Source of the DNA: Chryseobacterium candidae
GTDB taxonomy: Bacteria > Bacteroidota > Bacteroidia > Flavobacteriales > Weeksellaceae
Direction of reading: 5' to 3'
Length of the DNA: 64,000 bases
NCBI RefSeq assembly: GCF_004916905.1
Contig: NZ_SDLV01000061.1
Location: 1 to 64,000, forward strand
The position numbers and the translations under genes are program-made. Of the stretch, positions 1-10,400 are shown in pieces. The stretch's first letter is position 1. Each line of letters starts with the position of its first letter. The notes under the pieces are model-generated. The model searched no databases. It was not told the origin of the DNA and saw only the letters and a program-made list of their open reading frames with translations.

Positions 1-139
1 AATGGGTAATGAGTAATAGAGGATAAACAATACATCGATTATTCATAAACCATCAATCATCAACGATCACTTACTTATCACTTATCCATTATCAACTATC
101 ATTAATCACTCGTCCTTATGATGGACAGCATACACTCCA

Positions 140-256
140 GTTGTCACTCCGCAGGAGTCTGAACAAAGTATTAGCACATAACTCAAGTATTACTTTTACC
201 TTTTAAATCCTTTAAAGACTCTAATAAAGTTGGCTGGATTCCTGCGGAATGACACA
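140..256. repeat. Inverted repeat of the TGTCATTC...GAAT family
   Basis: The left arm near 142-161 (TGTCACTCCGCAGGAGTCTG) and the right arm near 234-255 (the complement of GTCATTCCGCAGGAATCC) pair with few mismatches around a 70-base AT-rich centre. The TGTCATTC end recurs in elements at 48898-49034 and 59893-59982 and as a single arm near 63572. This suggests a dispersed REP/MITE-like family. No coding capacity is visible. Confidence 0.65.
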
Positions 257-375
257 GTAGGAAAGAAGCAGGCCAAATAAAAAGAAAGACGCCATTGGAA
301 AAGATAACCACGGAACCTGTACCCTGACCTTGTCACATCATTAATAACTTATCATTGATGGTTCACTCATCATCC

Positions 376-484
376 TAGCCCCGATAGAAATGGTTACCCC
401 ACAGCTTGTGTTGGAGAGTTGCTGGGTTTGAGTGTGGGAAAGCACAGGCGAGAGGAGTATGAATGGATAGCGGGAAACAGCTCC
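376..484. other. Candidate conserved Flavobacteriia intergenic element
   Basis: The block starts with TAGCCCCGATAGAAATGG and ends with GGATAGCGGGAAACAGCTCC. From memory, similar paired motifs recur between genes in many Flavobacterium and Chryseobacterium genomes with a variable centre. That memory cannot be checked here. The element is more GC-rich than its surroundings. Its function is unknown to me; it may be transcribed or may be a dispersed repeat. Confidence 0.4.
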
Positions 485-668
485 TGAAATTTTTAGATGT
501 CTGTAGATGCAAATCAACACAAATAGATGAGTAGCTAAAGGTCTTTATGACCATATCTTTTAATTTATGATCTGTTTTATTCAATTACTAGAGATTTTTT
601 ATTTTTTGGTAATTCAAAATTGTGTAATTTAGTAAGATCAAATACATTATGAATCTAAATTAAATAGT

Positions 669-1835
669 ATGAAAAAACATTTATTCCCTTTATTTTTGCT
701 GTTATTAGGTGTGGATGCACATGCACAACAGGATTTCTTTGCGATTACAGGAAAAGATACTCAAAGTATTACTTTTAATGATTTCCGAACAATTGATGCT
801 GCTAACGGAATTTCCGGGGAGAAAATTTTCACAGCTGATTCATCAGTTAAGGTGTTTTCACAGACTAGAAAAGGCATTGTAGCTGAAGATAGAAGTTCTT
901 ATGATAACTCTCAATCAATCACTATGGCGGCACTTGCTTACGACTCTTCGAATAATAATCTGGTGTACATGCCTATGTTTTCATCAAATGTTTATATTTT
1001 AAATCCTCAGACTAAGGAGATTAGATTGGTTGAGAATAATGTGGCAAAAATTTCAAGCTGTGATATTAAATCTCATATTACCAGAATGACAACCGGATAT
1101 AACGGTAATATTTATGCTGTAAATAATGCGGGAACACAGTTTTTGGAAATCAGCAAAAAAGCCGGGCAATACACCGTAAATGATCTTGGAATTATTAAAG
1201 ATGATCCTTCTAACGGAAGAAATTCTTTTACAGCTATGGAGACTGGTTTTGGTGGTGATATGATTGCTGATACAGATAATAATTTCTATGTATTTGCTGC
1301 TTCAGGGAATGTTTTTAAAATTGCGACAAAGGATTTGAATGCTAAATTTATAGGTAAAATTACAGGTATTCCTGATAACTATTCAGTAAATGGTTCAGCA
1401 GTAAATGCCCAGGGAAAAGTGATAATAGCAAGTGCTAAAGGAGGTGCTTTATATGAGGTAGATCTGACAACTTTGCAGGCTAAACAGCTTCCGGGAGAAC
1501 AGGGACTTCATATTTACGATTTGGCAAGTAAATATTTTGCTAATGATAAATCCTCAGCACTAAATACTCTTGCTTCTAATCTTGATATCTATCCAACAAG
1601 AGTTGATGAACACTATATCAACGTTCATGTTAATAAGAATATAAAAGGCATCATTAAATTGAATATATTTGATATGGCAGGTCAAAATGTAATGACTCAG
1701 AATTTATCTGTGAAAGATGGCTCATCGGATGAAAAAGTATACCTTAAAGGATTGGTAACCGGAGCGTATATTGTAAATATTGCTGATGAATCAGGAAAAG
1801 CAATATTCAATAAGAAGATTCTTATAACAAAATAA
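669..1835 (+). CDS. T9SS-sorted secreted protein
   Basis: This 388-residue protein has a signal peptide (MKKHLFPLFLLLLGVDAHAQ, cut near residue 20) and a C-terminal type-A T9SS sorting domain over about the last 85 residues, recognisable by GAYIVNI and the Lys-rich end KKILITK. The middle has repeated short beta-strand segments with NNLVYMP-, NGNIYAV- and NNFYVFA-like sequences, which suggests a beta-propeller, but no enzyme motif is visible. Secretion through T9SS to the cell surface or medium is inferred from the tail. The gene stands alone and is followed by a strong hairpin. The substrate or partner is not known. Confidence 0.8.
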   Translation: MKKHLFPLFLLLLGVDAHAQQDFFAITGKDTQSITFNDFRTIDAANGISGEKIFTADSSVKVFSQTRKGIVAEDRSSYDNSQSITMAALAYDSSNNNLVYMPMFSSNVYILNPQTKEIRLVENNVAKISSCDIKSHITRMTTGYNGNIYAVNNAGTQFLEISKKAGQYTVNDLGIIKDDPSNGRNSFTAMETGFGGDMIADTDNNFYVFAASGNVFKIATKDLNAKFIGKITGIPDNYSVNGSAVNAQGKVIIASAKGGALYEVDLTTLQAKQLPGEQGLHIYDLASKYFANDKSSALNTLASNLDIYPTRVDEHYINVHVNKNIKGIIKLNIFDMAGQNVMTQNLSVKDGSSDEKVYLKGLVTGAYIVNIADESGKAIFNKKILITK

Positions 1836-1857
1836 TTAAAATTATAATTCAAGATAT

Positions 1858-1892
1858 AAAGACCTTTTCAAACATTTTGAAAAGGTCTTTTA
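1858..1892 (+). terminator. Rho-independent terminator
   Basis: AAAGACCTTTTCAAA and its exact complement flank a short loop, giving a long AT-rich stem followed by a T run, 22 bases after the stop of the T9SS cargo gene. Confidence 0.85.
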
Positions 1893-1960
1893 ATGATTAT
1901 TTGATATTCAATAAGTTTTATTTTTCGATATTATAATGTACTTTTATAAAAAAAATATAG

Positions 1961-4612
1961 ATGAAACTATACTTTAATGTAGGATATATTGTAAATGCTG
2001 GAGAAAATTTACAACTGGTATTTGGTGAAGAGGAGAATACCTTACATGTCCATACTATGTTTTATGCGGATAATGGGTTATGGAAATGCGAGGTAGATTA
2101 TTTTTCAAAATTTATTTCCTATCATTATCGCGTAGTGAATGAAAAAGGAAATGTAGTAAGAGAAGAATTTGTAGGTCATCATTTGAGTTTTCCACATAAT
2201 TACAAGGAGTTTATCATTTTTGATGAATGGAATAACAAAAACTTTCCTGAAAATTATTTAAATAACAAAATCCTTTACAATAAGCTGCACGATTTTATTC
2301 CTGAAAAAGTTACGGTTTTAAAAAAACATACCCACCTTTTCAGAATTGAAGCTCCAATTTATAATCCGGATTGGAGGATTGTTCTTTTTGGAAATACAGC
2401 ATCCTTAGGAAACTGGAACTATGACAAAGTTGTTCATCTGAATCAGACGGATTTTGGAATGTGGGAAGCTTCTGTTGAAATCCCGGAGAATGAATTTATC
2501 CAATTTAAATATTGTATTTACGATACGAAAGAAAATAGAGTAATAGATGTAGAAACCGGGGAAAACAGATTTACGGTAGCTAATCAATTATCTGACGTTT
2601 TGCAGGTGGTTTCCAATCATTATTTCAGATTTAAAGGTTATCAGATGTATCATGATGCCGGTGTGGCAATTCCTGTATTCTCTTTGAGAAGCGAAAACGG
2701 ATTTGGAGTGGGAGAATTTACAGATATTAAAAAACTGGCAGATTGGACAAAAGAAACCAATTTGGGAATTATTCAGATTCTCCCGATCAATGATACAACC
2801 GCTAATTACTCATGGACGGATTCTTACCCATATGCCGCAGTGTCTGTTTATGCTTTACATCCACAATATATTTCTTTAGAAAACCTTGACTACTCTTTAC
2901 CGAAGGAATTAGTTGATGAGTATCTGTCTGAAAAAGAGAAATTAAATTCTTTGGATCTCATCGATTATGAAAGTATGATTGAAGGCAAGTGGAAATATTT
3001 GACAGCTGTTTTCAACAAGGAGAAAGATAAAATTTATAAAGACCGAAATTTTAGAAAATTCATCAAGGATAATGAATACTGGCTTGTTCCTTATTCCGCG
3101 TTCTGTGTTTTGAGAGATAAATACAAAACACCTAACTTCAACGACTGGAAGACCCATAAGAAATATATTGCCGGAAAGATCTCACAGTTTTTTACAACGA
3201 AAAATAAAGATTATGATACCTCAATGCTCCATGCCTGGGTACAATACCAATTGCATGTACAGCTTAAAGATGCTGTTGATTATACTCATAACCTGGGAGT
3301 TTCGTTGAAGGGAGATCTTCCTATTGGAATTTACAGATATTCTGTAGAAGCCTGGACAGAACCTGAATTATTCGGTATGGATTTCCAGGCTGGTGCACCG
3401 CCTGACCAGTTTACAGAACTTGGACAAAACTGGGAGTTCCCAACTTATAATTGGGAAGCTATGAAAGCAGACGATTACAAATGGTGGAAAAACAGGTTCA
3501 AAGCATTGGAACAGTATTTTGATGCCATGAGAATTGATCATATTTTAGGTTTCTTCAGAATATGGAGAATGCCGGTTTCTGCCGTACAGGGAATTTTAGG
3601 ATACTTTTATCCGGCTGTTCCTATTGTTGAGGAGGAATTTAAAGCGTGGCAGATTCCGTTCAATGTTGACAGGTATTGTAAGCCTTTTATCAATAATAAG
3701 ATCTTATGGGATTATTTCGGAGAAGAAAGCGGAAAAGCTCTTGAGTTGATGAACCGTAATGAAGATGGTACGTATACTTTCAAAGAAGAATTTGATACCC
3801 AGAGAAAACTCGTTAACTTCTTTAAGAAAAAATCATATGGCTCTCTTGAAGAAAAATTGGTTTCCCTTTGTGCCAACGTTTTGTTTTTAACAGAAGAAAG
3901 AAATGGGAAAACGGTTTATCATCCGAGATTTAATGTATACAATACAGAATCTTATCAATACCTTCCGGAATCGGAACAGAAGAGTATTTATGACCTCTAT
4001 CATGACTACTTCTTCAGAAGACAGGATCATTTATGGTTGGAAAAAGCCATGGAGAAACTTCCGGTTATCCTGAATGCTACCAAAATGCTGATTTGTGGTG
4101 AAGATCTGGGAATGGTTCCTGCGTGTGTGCCCGTTGTGATGAATGAATTGGCTATTATTGCACTTAAAGTACAGAGAATGCCTTCTGAAAATATTCCGTT
4201 CTATAATCCTAAGAATGCAAGCTATATGAATGTAGTGACAGCTTCTTCCCACGACAGTTCAACATTAAGACAATGGTGGAAAGAAGATCCTGTATTGACA
4301 CAGAAATATTACAATCAACAATTGATACAATACGGAAAAGCTCCGGAAGATCTTACTCCTCATCTTGCAGAGATTATCATGAAACAGCATCTGTATAATG
4401 AGGCGATGCTTGCTATTTTCCCGATTCAGGAGTTTCTGGCGACAGATGAAGAGCTTACCAATAAGAAAATCGATAATGAAAGAATCAACAACCCCGCAGT
4501 TTTTCCACATTATTGGCGTTACAGAATGCATATAAAGCTTGAAGATCTGAAAGAAAGAAAATCTTTCAACCAAAAAATTGCCCATTGGATAAAAGATAGT
4601 GGGAGAGTATAA
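1961..4612 (+). CDS. malQ: 4-alpha-glucanotransferase (amylomaltase, GH77) with N-terminal CBM20 domains
   Basis: The enzyme moves alpha-1,4-glucan segments between maltodextrins in the cytoplasm and serves glycogen or maltose use. At 883 residues it is longer than classical MalQ because of two starch-binding CBM20-like domains (about residues 1-110 and 120-225), typical of Bacteroidetes and plant DPE2 forms. In the GH77 barrel the nucleophile is D526 (MRIDHILG), the acid/base E714 (CGEDLG) and the third acidic residue D765 (SSHDSS). There is no signal peptide. The gene appears monocistronic, lying between two hairpins. Confidence 0.95.
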   Translation: MKLYFNVGYIVNAGENLQLVFGEEENTLHVHTMFYADNGLWKCEVDYFSKFISYHYRVVNEKGNVVREEFVGHHLSFPHNYKEFIIFDEWNNKNFPENYLNNKILYNKLHDFIPEKVTVLKKHTHLFRIEAPIYNPDWRIVLFGNTASLGNWNYDKVVHLNQTDFGMWEASVEIPENEFIQFKYCIYDTKENRVIDVETGENRFTVANQLSDVLQVVSNHYFRFKGYQMYHDAGVAIPVFSLRSENGFGVGEFTDIKKLADWTKETNLGIIQILPINDTTANYSWTDSYPYAAVSVYALHPQYISLENLDYSLPKELVDEYLSEKEKLNSLDLIDYESMIEGKWKYLTAVFNKEKDKIYKDRNFRKFIKDNEYWLVPYSAFCVLRDKYKTPNFNDWKTHKKYIAGKISQFFTTKNKDYDTSMLHAWVQYQLHVQLKDAVDYTHNLGVSLKGDLPIGIYRYSVEAWTEPELFGMDFQAGAPPDQFTELGQNWEFPTYNWEAMKADDYKWWKNRFKALEQYFDAMRIDHILGFFRIWRMPVSAVQGILGYFYPAVPIVEEEFKAWQIPFNVDRYCKPFINNKILWDYFGEESGKALELMNRNEDGTYTFKEEFDTQRKLVNFFKKKSYGSLEEKLVSLCANVLFLTEERNGKTVYHPRFNVYNTESYQYLPESEQKSIYDLYHDYFFRRQDHLWLEKAMEKLPVILNATKMLICGEDLGMVPACVPVVMNELAIIALKVQRMPSENIPFYNPKNASYMNVVTASSHDSSTLRQWWKEDPVLTQKYYNQQLIQYGKAPEDLTPHLAEIIMKQHLYNEAMLAIFPIQEFLATDEELTNKKIDNERINNPAVFPHYWRYRMHIKLEDLKERKSFNQKIAHWIKDSGRV

Positions 4613-4650
4613 AATTAACAATTGACTATCAGTTGGTTAAGGATATTTTA

Positions 4651-4688
4651 AAAGAAGTTTAATCTTATGATTTAACTTCTTTTTTTTA
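4651..4688 (+). terminator. Rho-independent terminator after malQ
   Basis: AAGAAGTTTAA pairs with TTTAACTTCTT (one mismatch) around a short loop and runs into eight T residues, about 40 bases after the glucanotransferase stop. Confidence 0.75.
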
Positions 4689-4751
4689 TTTGTATCAAAA
4701 GGATAGAATTAAGATATTCGGCTATATATTAACCAATTAACGACTATAGAG

Positions 4752-5720
4752 ATGAAAAAAATATTTTTGGGATTAGCTTTTGGGTTAGGCGTTTTGACCT
4801 CGGCTCAGCAGTATCCGAATAATGGTTGGGATGATGACGGTTATTATCAGAATGAAGGAGGCTATTATAGTGACGAAGATGATAGAAATTATTTCCCTGA
4901 CGATTATTATTACAATTATCCGCAGGACTATTATCCAAGTAATTATTACCAAAGCTATTATAATGACTACAGAGGAAGTATTATTAATATCGACTGGAAC
5001 GGGTTTTTCATACAAAACAGATTAAGCAGATGGCAGGTAGATCAGATTATGAGATTGAATAACCTGTATGCAAGCTTTACAGCATGGAATAATTTCTACA
5101 GATATAATCCGGACAGATGGTATTATGACAGATTTTATGCACTTGAAAGAATCTTAGGACCACGAGTATTTGTGGTTTTCCAGAATAATTATTACAGGGG
5201 CTCCAGCCCAATAGTCTATTTCCAGAATTACAGAAGAACCTATTATGTGCCTAGATATACGGTAATGCCTAGATATAGAAATATCAATATCAATATTTAC
5301 AGGGTAGACAGATCAAGATTCCGCAGAATGAATAATCCTACATTTGATATTATCAGAAGAGACAGCAGACCGGATAATGGTTTCAAAAACACGGGAAGCA
5401 ACGGGAATTCGGGAGGGTTCCGCGGAAATAACGGAAATAACAATAACTCCGGTTTCAGAAATGATAATAACGGTGGTTTCAGAAATAGCAATGGAGGCGG
5501 TTTCAGAGGAAATACAGATAACGGAGGCTTCAGAAATAATAATGGAGGTGGCTTTAGAGGAAATAGTGATGTAAGAAGAGAAGCTCCCAAACGAGAAGAT
5601 AATGGCGGATTCAGAGGAAATAATGGAGGTTTCAGACAGAAGTCTGAAAATGCTGCACCAAGACAAGAAAACCGTGGCAATAGCGGTGGAGGTTTTAGAG
5701 GCAGTTTAGTAAGGAATTAA
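4752..5720 (+). CDS. Secreted Tyr/Asn/Gly-rich protein with GGFRGNN repeats
   Basis: The 322-residue product has a signal peptide (MKKIFLGLAFGLGVLTSAQQ). It continues with a Tyr/Asp-rich stretch (about 20-75), a Tyr/Arg/Asn-rich middle, and a C-terminal half (about 215-322) built of short repeats around GGFRGNN, NNGGFRN and GGGFRGN. The composition suggests an intrinsically disordered envelope or surface protein. I recognise no domain, lipobox or T9SS tail. Such repeats can expand or contract by slippage. Several long frames on the other strand here are by-products of the low-complexity codons. Confidence 0.75.
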   Translation: MKKIFLGLAFGLGVLTSAQQYPNNGWDDDGYYQNEGGYYSDEDDRNYFPDDYYYNYPQDYYPSNYYQSYYNDYRGSIINIDWNGFFIQNRLSRWQVDQIMRLNNLYASFTAWNNFYRYNPDRWYYDRFYALERILGPRVFVVFQNNYYRGSSPIVYFQNYRRTYYVPRYTVMPRYRNININIYRVDRSRFRRMNNPTFDIIRRDSRPDNGFKNTGSNGNSGGFRGNNGNNNNSGFRNDNNGGFRNSNGGGFRGNTDNGGFRNNNGGGFRGNSDVRREAPKREDNGGFRGNNGGFRQKSENAAPRQENRGNSGGGFRGSLVRN

Positions 5721-5749
5721 TTTTCATATATTATATTTAAGTGGTGTGA

Positions 5750-5782
5750 AGGGCAGGTTTTTATAATCTGTCCTTTTTTTTG
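5750..5782 (+). terminator. Rho-independent terminator
   Basis: GGGCAG and CTGTCC pair (one G-T) around an AT-rich loop and are followed by nine T residues, 30 bases after the Gly/Asn-rich protein gene. Confidence 0.65.
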
Positions 5783-5907
5783 TTGTTTTATTGTTTTGTT
5801 TTTATTAAAATTTAACATTATTTATGAATATAGCAATTTAACTTATGATTTTATTCATAATCAAAAAGGTATAATAACAAAATAACAATTAATTAAATTT
5901 TAAAAAG

Positions 5908-6357
5908 ATGAAAAAATTAGTTTTAGCAATAGCATTTATCGGAATGGGAGGTTTTGCAATGGCACAACAGACTACAACTCCACAAGACAGACAGGCAAGA
6001 GCTGTTGAAATGAAGCAGAAAATGGAACAGAAACAACAGGAACGTTTGGATCAGATGCAAAAAGACCTTAATCTTAACCCTTCTCAGGTAGCTCAGATAA
6101 AGGCTCTTCAGGACAAAAGAAAAGCTGAAATGATGGCAGAGTTTGACAAGCATAAGGCAGACAGACAGGCTAAAATGCAGGAAATGCACGCCAAAAGAGC
6201 ACAAATGGATGCTGATATGAAAAAAGTCCTTACTCCTGATCAATATGATAAATGGCAGGCTGACAGAAAAGCTAAAGCAGAGAAAATGAAAATGGCTATG
6301 AAAGAAAGAAAAATGATGAAAAAGCCTATGAATACGGGAACTGCTGAAGTAAAATAA
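5908..6357 (+). CDS. Spy/CpxP-like periplasmic protein (LTxxQ-type, DUF4890-like)
   Basis: This 149-residue exported protein has a signal peptide ending near MAQQ (residue 20). The rest is highly charged and helical, with LNPSQVAQIKALQDKRK and LTPDQYDKWQADR, the LTxxQ-like pair seen in Spy/CpxP-type periplasmic proteins. Met and Lys are abundant (KMKMAMKERKMMKK), so metal or envelope-stress roles are possible, but this is inference. It lies between two hairpins and looks monocistronic. The family assignment is by pattern and is less certain than the secretion. Confidence 0.7.
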   Translation: MKKLVLAIAFIGMGGFAMAQQTTTPQDRQARAVEMKQKMEQKQQERLDQMQKDLNLNPSQVAQIKALQDKRKAEMMAEFDKHKADRQAKMQEMHAKRAQMDADMKKVLTPDQYDKWQADRKAKAEKMKMAMKERKMMKKPMNTGTAEVK

Positions 6358-6387
6358 CAGTTTGTAATTTTAGTTTTTTAATGTGTT

Positions 6388-6415
6388 AAGGATGGATGGT
6401 TTTCCATCCTTTTTC
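6388..6415 (+). terminator. Rho-independent terminator
   Basis: AAGGATGG and CCATCCTT form an eight-pair stem followed by T residues, 30 bases after the Spy-like gene. Confidence 0.75.
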
Positions 6416-6484
6416 TATTAATTTTCTTTAAAACTTTTGATTTCGGGCTTTTATTCCCTATTTTTGACTATAAATTTAATACTT

Positions 6485-6994
6485 ATGGTTAGCGAAAAAA
6501 TTGCAAAATTAATTAACGAACAAATCGCCCACGAACAATACGCCGCTCAATATTATCTTTCAATGTCTGCATGGTTTTCTGGAAAAGACCTGGATGGAAT
6601 TGCCAACTATTTCAGAGTACAGAGCAAAGAGGAATTGATGCATGCAGATAAAATGTTTGATTATTTGAATGATGTGGGAGGAGAAATTATCATTGGAGAA
6701 ATTCCAAAGCCTCCACACGAGTTCGAAAATGCAACAGATATTTTTGAGAAAGCATTGGCACATGAGAAAATTGTAACTAAAAGTATCTTCAATATTGTAA
6801 AAAATGCAAACGAAGAAGGAGATTTTGCAACTACATCATTCCTGCAATGGTTTATCAACGAACAGGTAGAAGAAGAAGCAAGTGCTTCTCAATACGTAAC
6901 AAAAATCAAAATGGTATGTGATAACCCGTCGGCATTGTACCTTTTTGATCAGGAATTGTCTCAGAGAGTATTTACTCCTGGTACAACCGCTTAA
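6485..6994 (+). CDS. ftnA: Ferritin
   Basis: The 169-residue non-haem ferritin oxidises and stores iron as a 24-mer in the cytoplasm. Ferroxidase-centre ligands sit at the positions of Escherichia coli FtnA: E17 (AHEQYA), E50 and H53 (KEELMHADKM), with further acidic residues in NEQVEEEAS. I chose the ATG giving MVSEKIAKL. An upstream in-frame ATG at 6437 would add 16 hydrophobic residues that do not fit the ferritin family. The gene is flanked by terminators on both sides. Confidence 0.95.
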   Translation: MVSEKIAKLINEQIAHEQYAAQYYLSMSAWFSGKDLDGIANYFRVQSKEELMHADKMFDYLNDVGGEIIIGEIPKPPHEFENATDIFEKALAHEKIVTKSIFNIVKNANEEGDFATTSFLQWFINEQVEEEASASQYVTKIKMVCDNPSALYLFDQELSQRVFTPGTTA

Positions 6995-7017
6995 GATTGA
7001 AAAAATCTACACAATAT

Positions 7018-7050
7018 AAAACCGTTATCCTCAGGAATAGCGGTTTTTTT
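7018..7050 (+). terminator. Rho-independent terminator after ferritin
   Basis: AAACCG and CGGTTT, with a partly paired TTATCCTCAGGAATA core, form a hairpin that ends in seven T residues. Confidence 0.8.
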
Positions 7051-7065
7051 GTCATGATAACATAG

Positions 7066-7290
7066 CTATTTCCTATACGGCTGCCTTTGGATTCTCACAG
7101 CAGAAATAAAAACTACTGCTCCCAATACAAAACTTAAAAACAATGAGTTTGCAATGTTTTCATTAGGCATATAATGATGACCATCTGATGGAACAGGCGG
7201 ATCCAGACAATCAATAATATTGTAATTGACCACTGTAGAAGACAACATTATGATCAGACTTAGTAAAAAGGAGGTTAAATATATTCTCAT
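7066..7290 (-). CDS. Small two-helix membrane protein, unknown function
   Basis: The 74-residue product has a hydrophobic N-terminal segment (about residues 4-25), a polar stretch containing CLDPPVPSDGHHYMPNEN, a second hydrophobic segment (about 49-66) and a basic tail (RIQRQPYRK). This is a plausible hairpin membrane protein with an external loop. I do not recognise a family. It is convergent with ferritin and lies downstream of the helicase-nuclease with a 130-base gap, so co-transcription is uncertain. Confidence 0.55.
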   Translation of the reverse strand: MRIYLTSFLLSLIIMLSSTVVNYNIIDCLDPPVPSDGHHYMPNENIANSLFLSFVLGAVVFISAVRIQRQPYRK

Positions 7291-7423
7291 GGTTGGTTAG
7301 TTGAAATCAAAATATAATCAAAAACTATAATTTTATTCGTACTGAATAAAAATAATAAAACCTTTTTTATTTTGAAAGCTTTTTTACAAGAATTATGATG
7401 GTAACCTTTTGGAAATGTTTAAA

Positions 7424-10400
7424 TTATAGATAGATAATCTGGGTTTTGAGTACTTTTTTGCCCAGATGTTCAAGAATATTTTTATAACCTTCTACCTGTG
7501 CCTCATCCTTGGCTTTTTGTTCACCAGTTTTGAAATCAACAATGATATACCCTTCTTCACCCTTTAAAATACGGTCAGGTCTGAATATATGGCTTTCTCC
7601 TTTTTCAGAGATCATAATGTCTTTTTCATTGATTACTTCCCATTTTTCATCAAAGAATTCTGCATAAGTTCTGACAATTTCCTGCAGCGTAACCTGTATC
7701 TCATTTTTCTCCTCCAGTGTAATCTGCCCTTCCAAAGCATAACCATCCAATACTTTCACGATATCTCTTTCGGTATTGATCTTCGATAAAAGTTCATGAA
7801 CAAAAAGTCCGATTCTTACCTTTTCATTTCGTACCTGATAGTTTTTTGAAGGTGTTGCAATCTTGATAGATGTACTTTTTTCATTAATATTCTTAAGATT
7901 CTCAATATTCTGGGTTTTAAAAGAGGAACTTTTCTCTTTTGAATATTTCTTCAGCATCTCAGGATGTACTTCATACACATCAAACTCATCAGCCTGTTCG
8001 GGATTTTTTGTTTGAAGGAATTCCAAAAGCTCCAGATTATTAGAAGTCTTATTGGCTTTTTGAAGATAAAAAAACAATTGTTCAACAGGTCTTGTCGTCG
8101 CAACATACTGAAGACATAATCTGTCAATCAGGTTTTTATAAGAATTTTTAGTATTGAAAAACAGAATTTCATCATCATAAGCTTCCAGGTTTTTACTGAA
8201 TTGATTGATGTTGACCGATTTTAATGCTTCATTTTCGTTGGTATCAAACCAGCTGGTAAATTCACTGTCCCGGTTTTTGTTCATCATAGGAATAAAAACA
8301 ATCGGGAATTCCAATCCTTTAGACTTGTGGATGGTCATGATCTGGACTGCATCAATATTTTCCGAAGCCTGAATGGTATAAGAAGAAGCCTCTTCGTCCC
8401 AATATTTCAGAAACTCTTTAGTACTGGCACCCGCATTCTGTGTAAAGTTGAAAAGCATTTCCAGGAAGTTCAGTAAAAAGTCTGTTTCTTTATTTTCAAC
8501 AGAAAATTCGTTGATGTAATATTCTATAAAATTATAAAGATTGAATCTCGGGAAGTTGTTCTGTTTAAGCTGCAGTGAATATTTTTGCTGAATAAACTCT
8601 ACTATTTCTTCGTGGCCTTCAATATCCAGAATTTCTTTCATTCCTAAAGTAAAATCCGGCATATGAATTTTTCCCAATGTATTCAGATGATACATCATCA
8701 TGATCAGACAATGTTTATTCTTTGGATTGAGTTCCCAGCGAAGAAATTCAATAACAGCCTTTAACGTATTGGAAAGTTCCAGCGTAAGCCCTTTATCAGA
8801 GATCGTTTTAATATTGGTTTCTTCTCCTTTATACTTAACTTTTAAGCTTCCCAGTTTTTGAGAATAACTGAAAATATCAAAATTTCCACGGCAAAGAATC
8901 GTTATGTCAGAAAACTTGAAACCATTATTCAGGCATTCCTGAATATCTTTCTGCATTCTTTCAGAAGTATCGGTATAAAATTCTTCATTCGTGAGATTTT
9001 CGATCAGATTTACCTTTACACGTCCATCCATTTTGGATTTTGGATTTTGCTCAGCATCTGCCCCGAAAATATTCTGATGCTCTTCAAGTAGCCCTTCAGA
9101 ATGAAAACGGTACAGCTCATTGTTGAACTGTACAATGTTTCTGGCACTTCTCCAGTTATCTTTTAATACCAGAAGATCAGCTTCCTTGGGTGAAAATTCT
9201 TTTTTGTTGATAATATCCAGCATCAGTTTACTTTCGCCGCCACGGAATCTGTAAATACTCTGCTTGGGATCGCCTACCAATGTAAATGAAGTATTCTCTG
9301 TAGAAACACTGTGATCTCTCAGCGGTACAAAATTCTGCCACTGCAGTTCAGAAGTGTCCTGAAACTCATCAAAGAAATAATGCTGAAACTGTGCACCCAC
9401 CTTTTCATAAATAAAAGCCGAAGGTTCATTTTTAAGATTTTCATTGATCAGAATATTAAACTTGGAAAGAAGAACAAGATCGTTCTCTTCTTCAATTTTT
9501 TGAAGCTCATCCTGAATATCTTTGTTTACCTTTAAAGGAAGAAGAGCAGACAAAACTTTCTCTTTCTTTTGGGTTTCAATATACAGAATGATAAGTTTCA
9601 TACGGTTGTCCAGAAGCTGATCCAGAATTTCAAAAATCTCAGATTCTTTATGTTTCGACTTTGAAGAAGCTCCCTTCCTGTAATTATTGATAACAGATTC
9701 TTCCTGAGTCGTCGGAAAAGGAAAACCTGCTCTTTTCTGTTGATAAAAATCTATAACCTTAGTAAAGAAGCCCCCGATTCCGTTTTTACCCTGAGCAAAA
9801 TCTTCAATATCAATATTTCTTGATTTGAATAATTCAATAGAACTTGCGGCCAGCTCTGCAGATTGCTTTTTATTAAGAACAATCTCTTTACGAAGTGTAT
9901 TCTTTATATTCTCATAATTGGCATCGTCAAAACTTTTATTGCTTTTCAGATGTTCATAATGAATATCCTTTACAAATTCCTTCGCAGAATCATAAAGATT
10001 TTTATTAAGATTGATTCTTTCATTGTTTTCAAGACTGTAATCTACATAATCCATGAAAGAATTCGAGATCGTTTCATTTTCACCAATCTGATCCAGCATT
10101 TTATCAACGGCTTCTATCAGAAACGGCTCAGCTTCAATTTCAAGATTAAAATTTTTCGCCAGTCCCAATTCATAGGAAAAGCTTCTTACCAGTCTTGAGT
10201 TAAAACGGTCAATCGTTCCGATATTCAGTGTGGAATAATTGTGGAGAACATAGTCCAGTAGTTTTTTAGAACGTTGGTGAAGATCGTCGATTGTAATTTT
10301 CACCCCCTGTTCTTCAAATGCTTTCTGGATATTTTTCAGATCTGTATTCTCAGCATAATCTTTAGCTGAAAAATTTCCCAGCCATGATAAAATTCTTTCC

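Larger units (their letters stand above)
1..668. other. Repeat-rich intergenic region
   Basis: No convincing gene lies here. The first 120 bases are low-complexity permutations of short words such as TTATCA, ATCATT and TAATGA. An inverted repeat follows at 140-256, then a block at 376-484 bounded by TAGCCCCGATAGAAATGG and GGATAGCGGGAAACAGCTCC. The last 80 bases are AT-rich and should hold the promoter of the downstream secreted-protein gene, but I see no clean TAnnTTTG box. A 69-codon reading frame on the minus strand across the second block has no recognisable protein features and looks like fortuitous translation of the repeat. Confidence 0.7.

Noticed and set aside
375..584. 69-codon minus-strand frame
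   Set aside because: It is Ser/His/Phe-rich without domain, signal or ribosome-site support and falls on the repeated intergenic block.
4785..5666. Long Ile-, Val-, Pro- or Leu-rich frames overlapping the Gly/Asn-rich gene on both strands
   Set aside because: They arise from low-complexity codon repeats (AAT, GGA, AGA) of the real gene and have implausible composition.
6437..6484. N-terminal extension of ferritin
   Set aside because: It adds a hydrophobic stretch foreign to ferritin; the ATG at 6485 restores ligand numbering.
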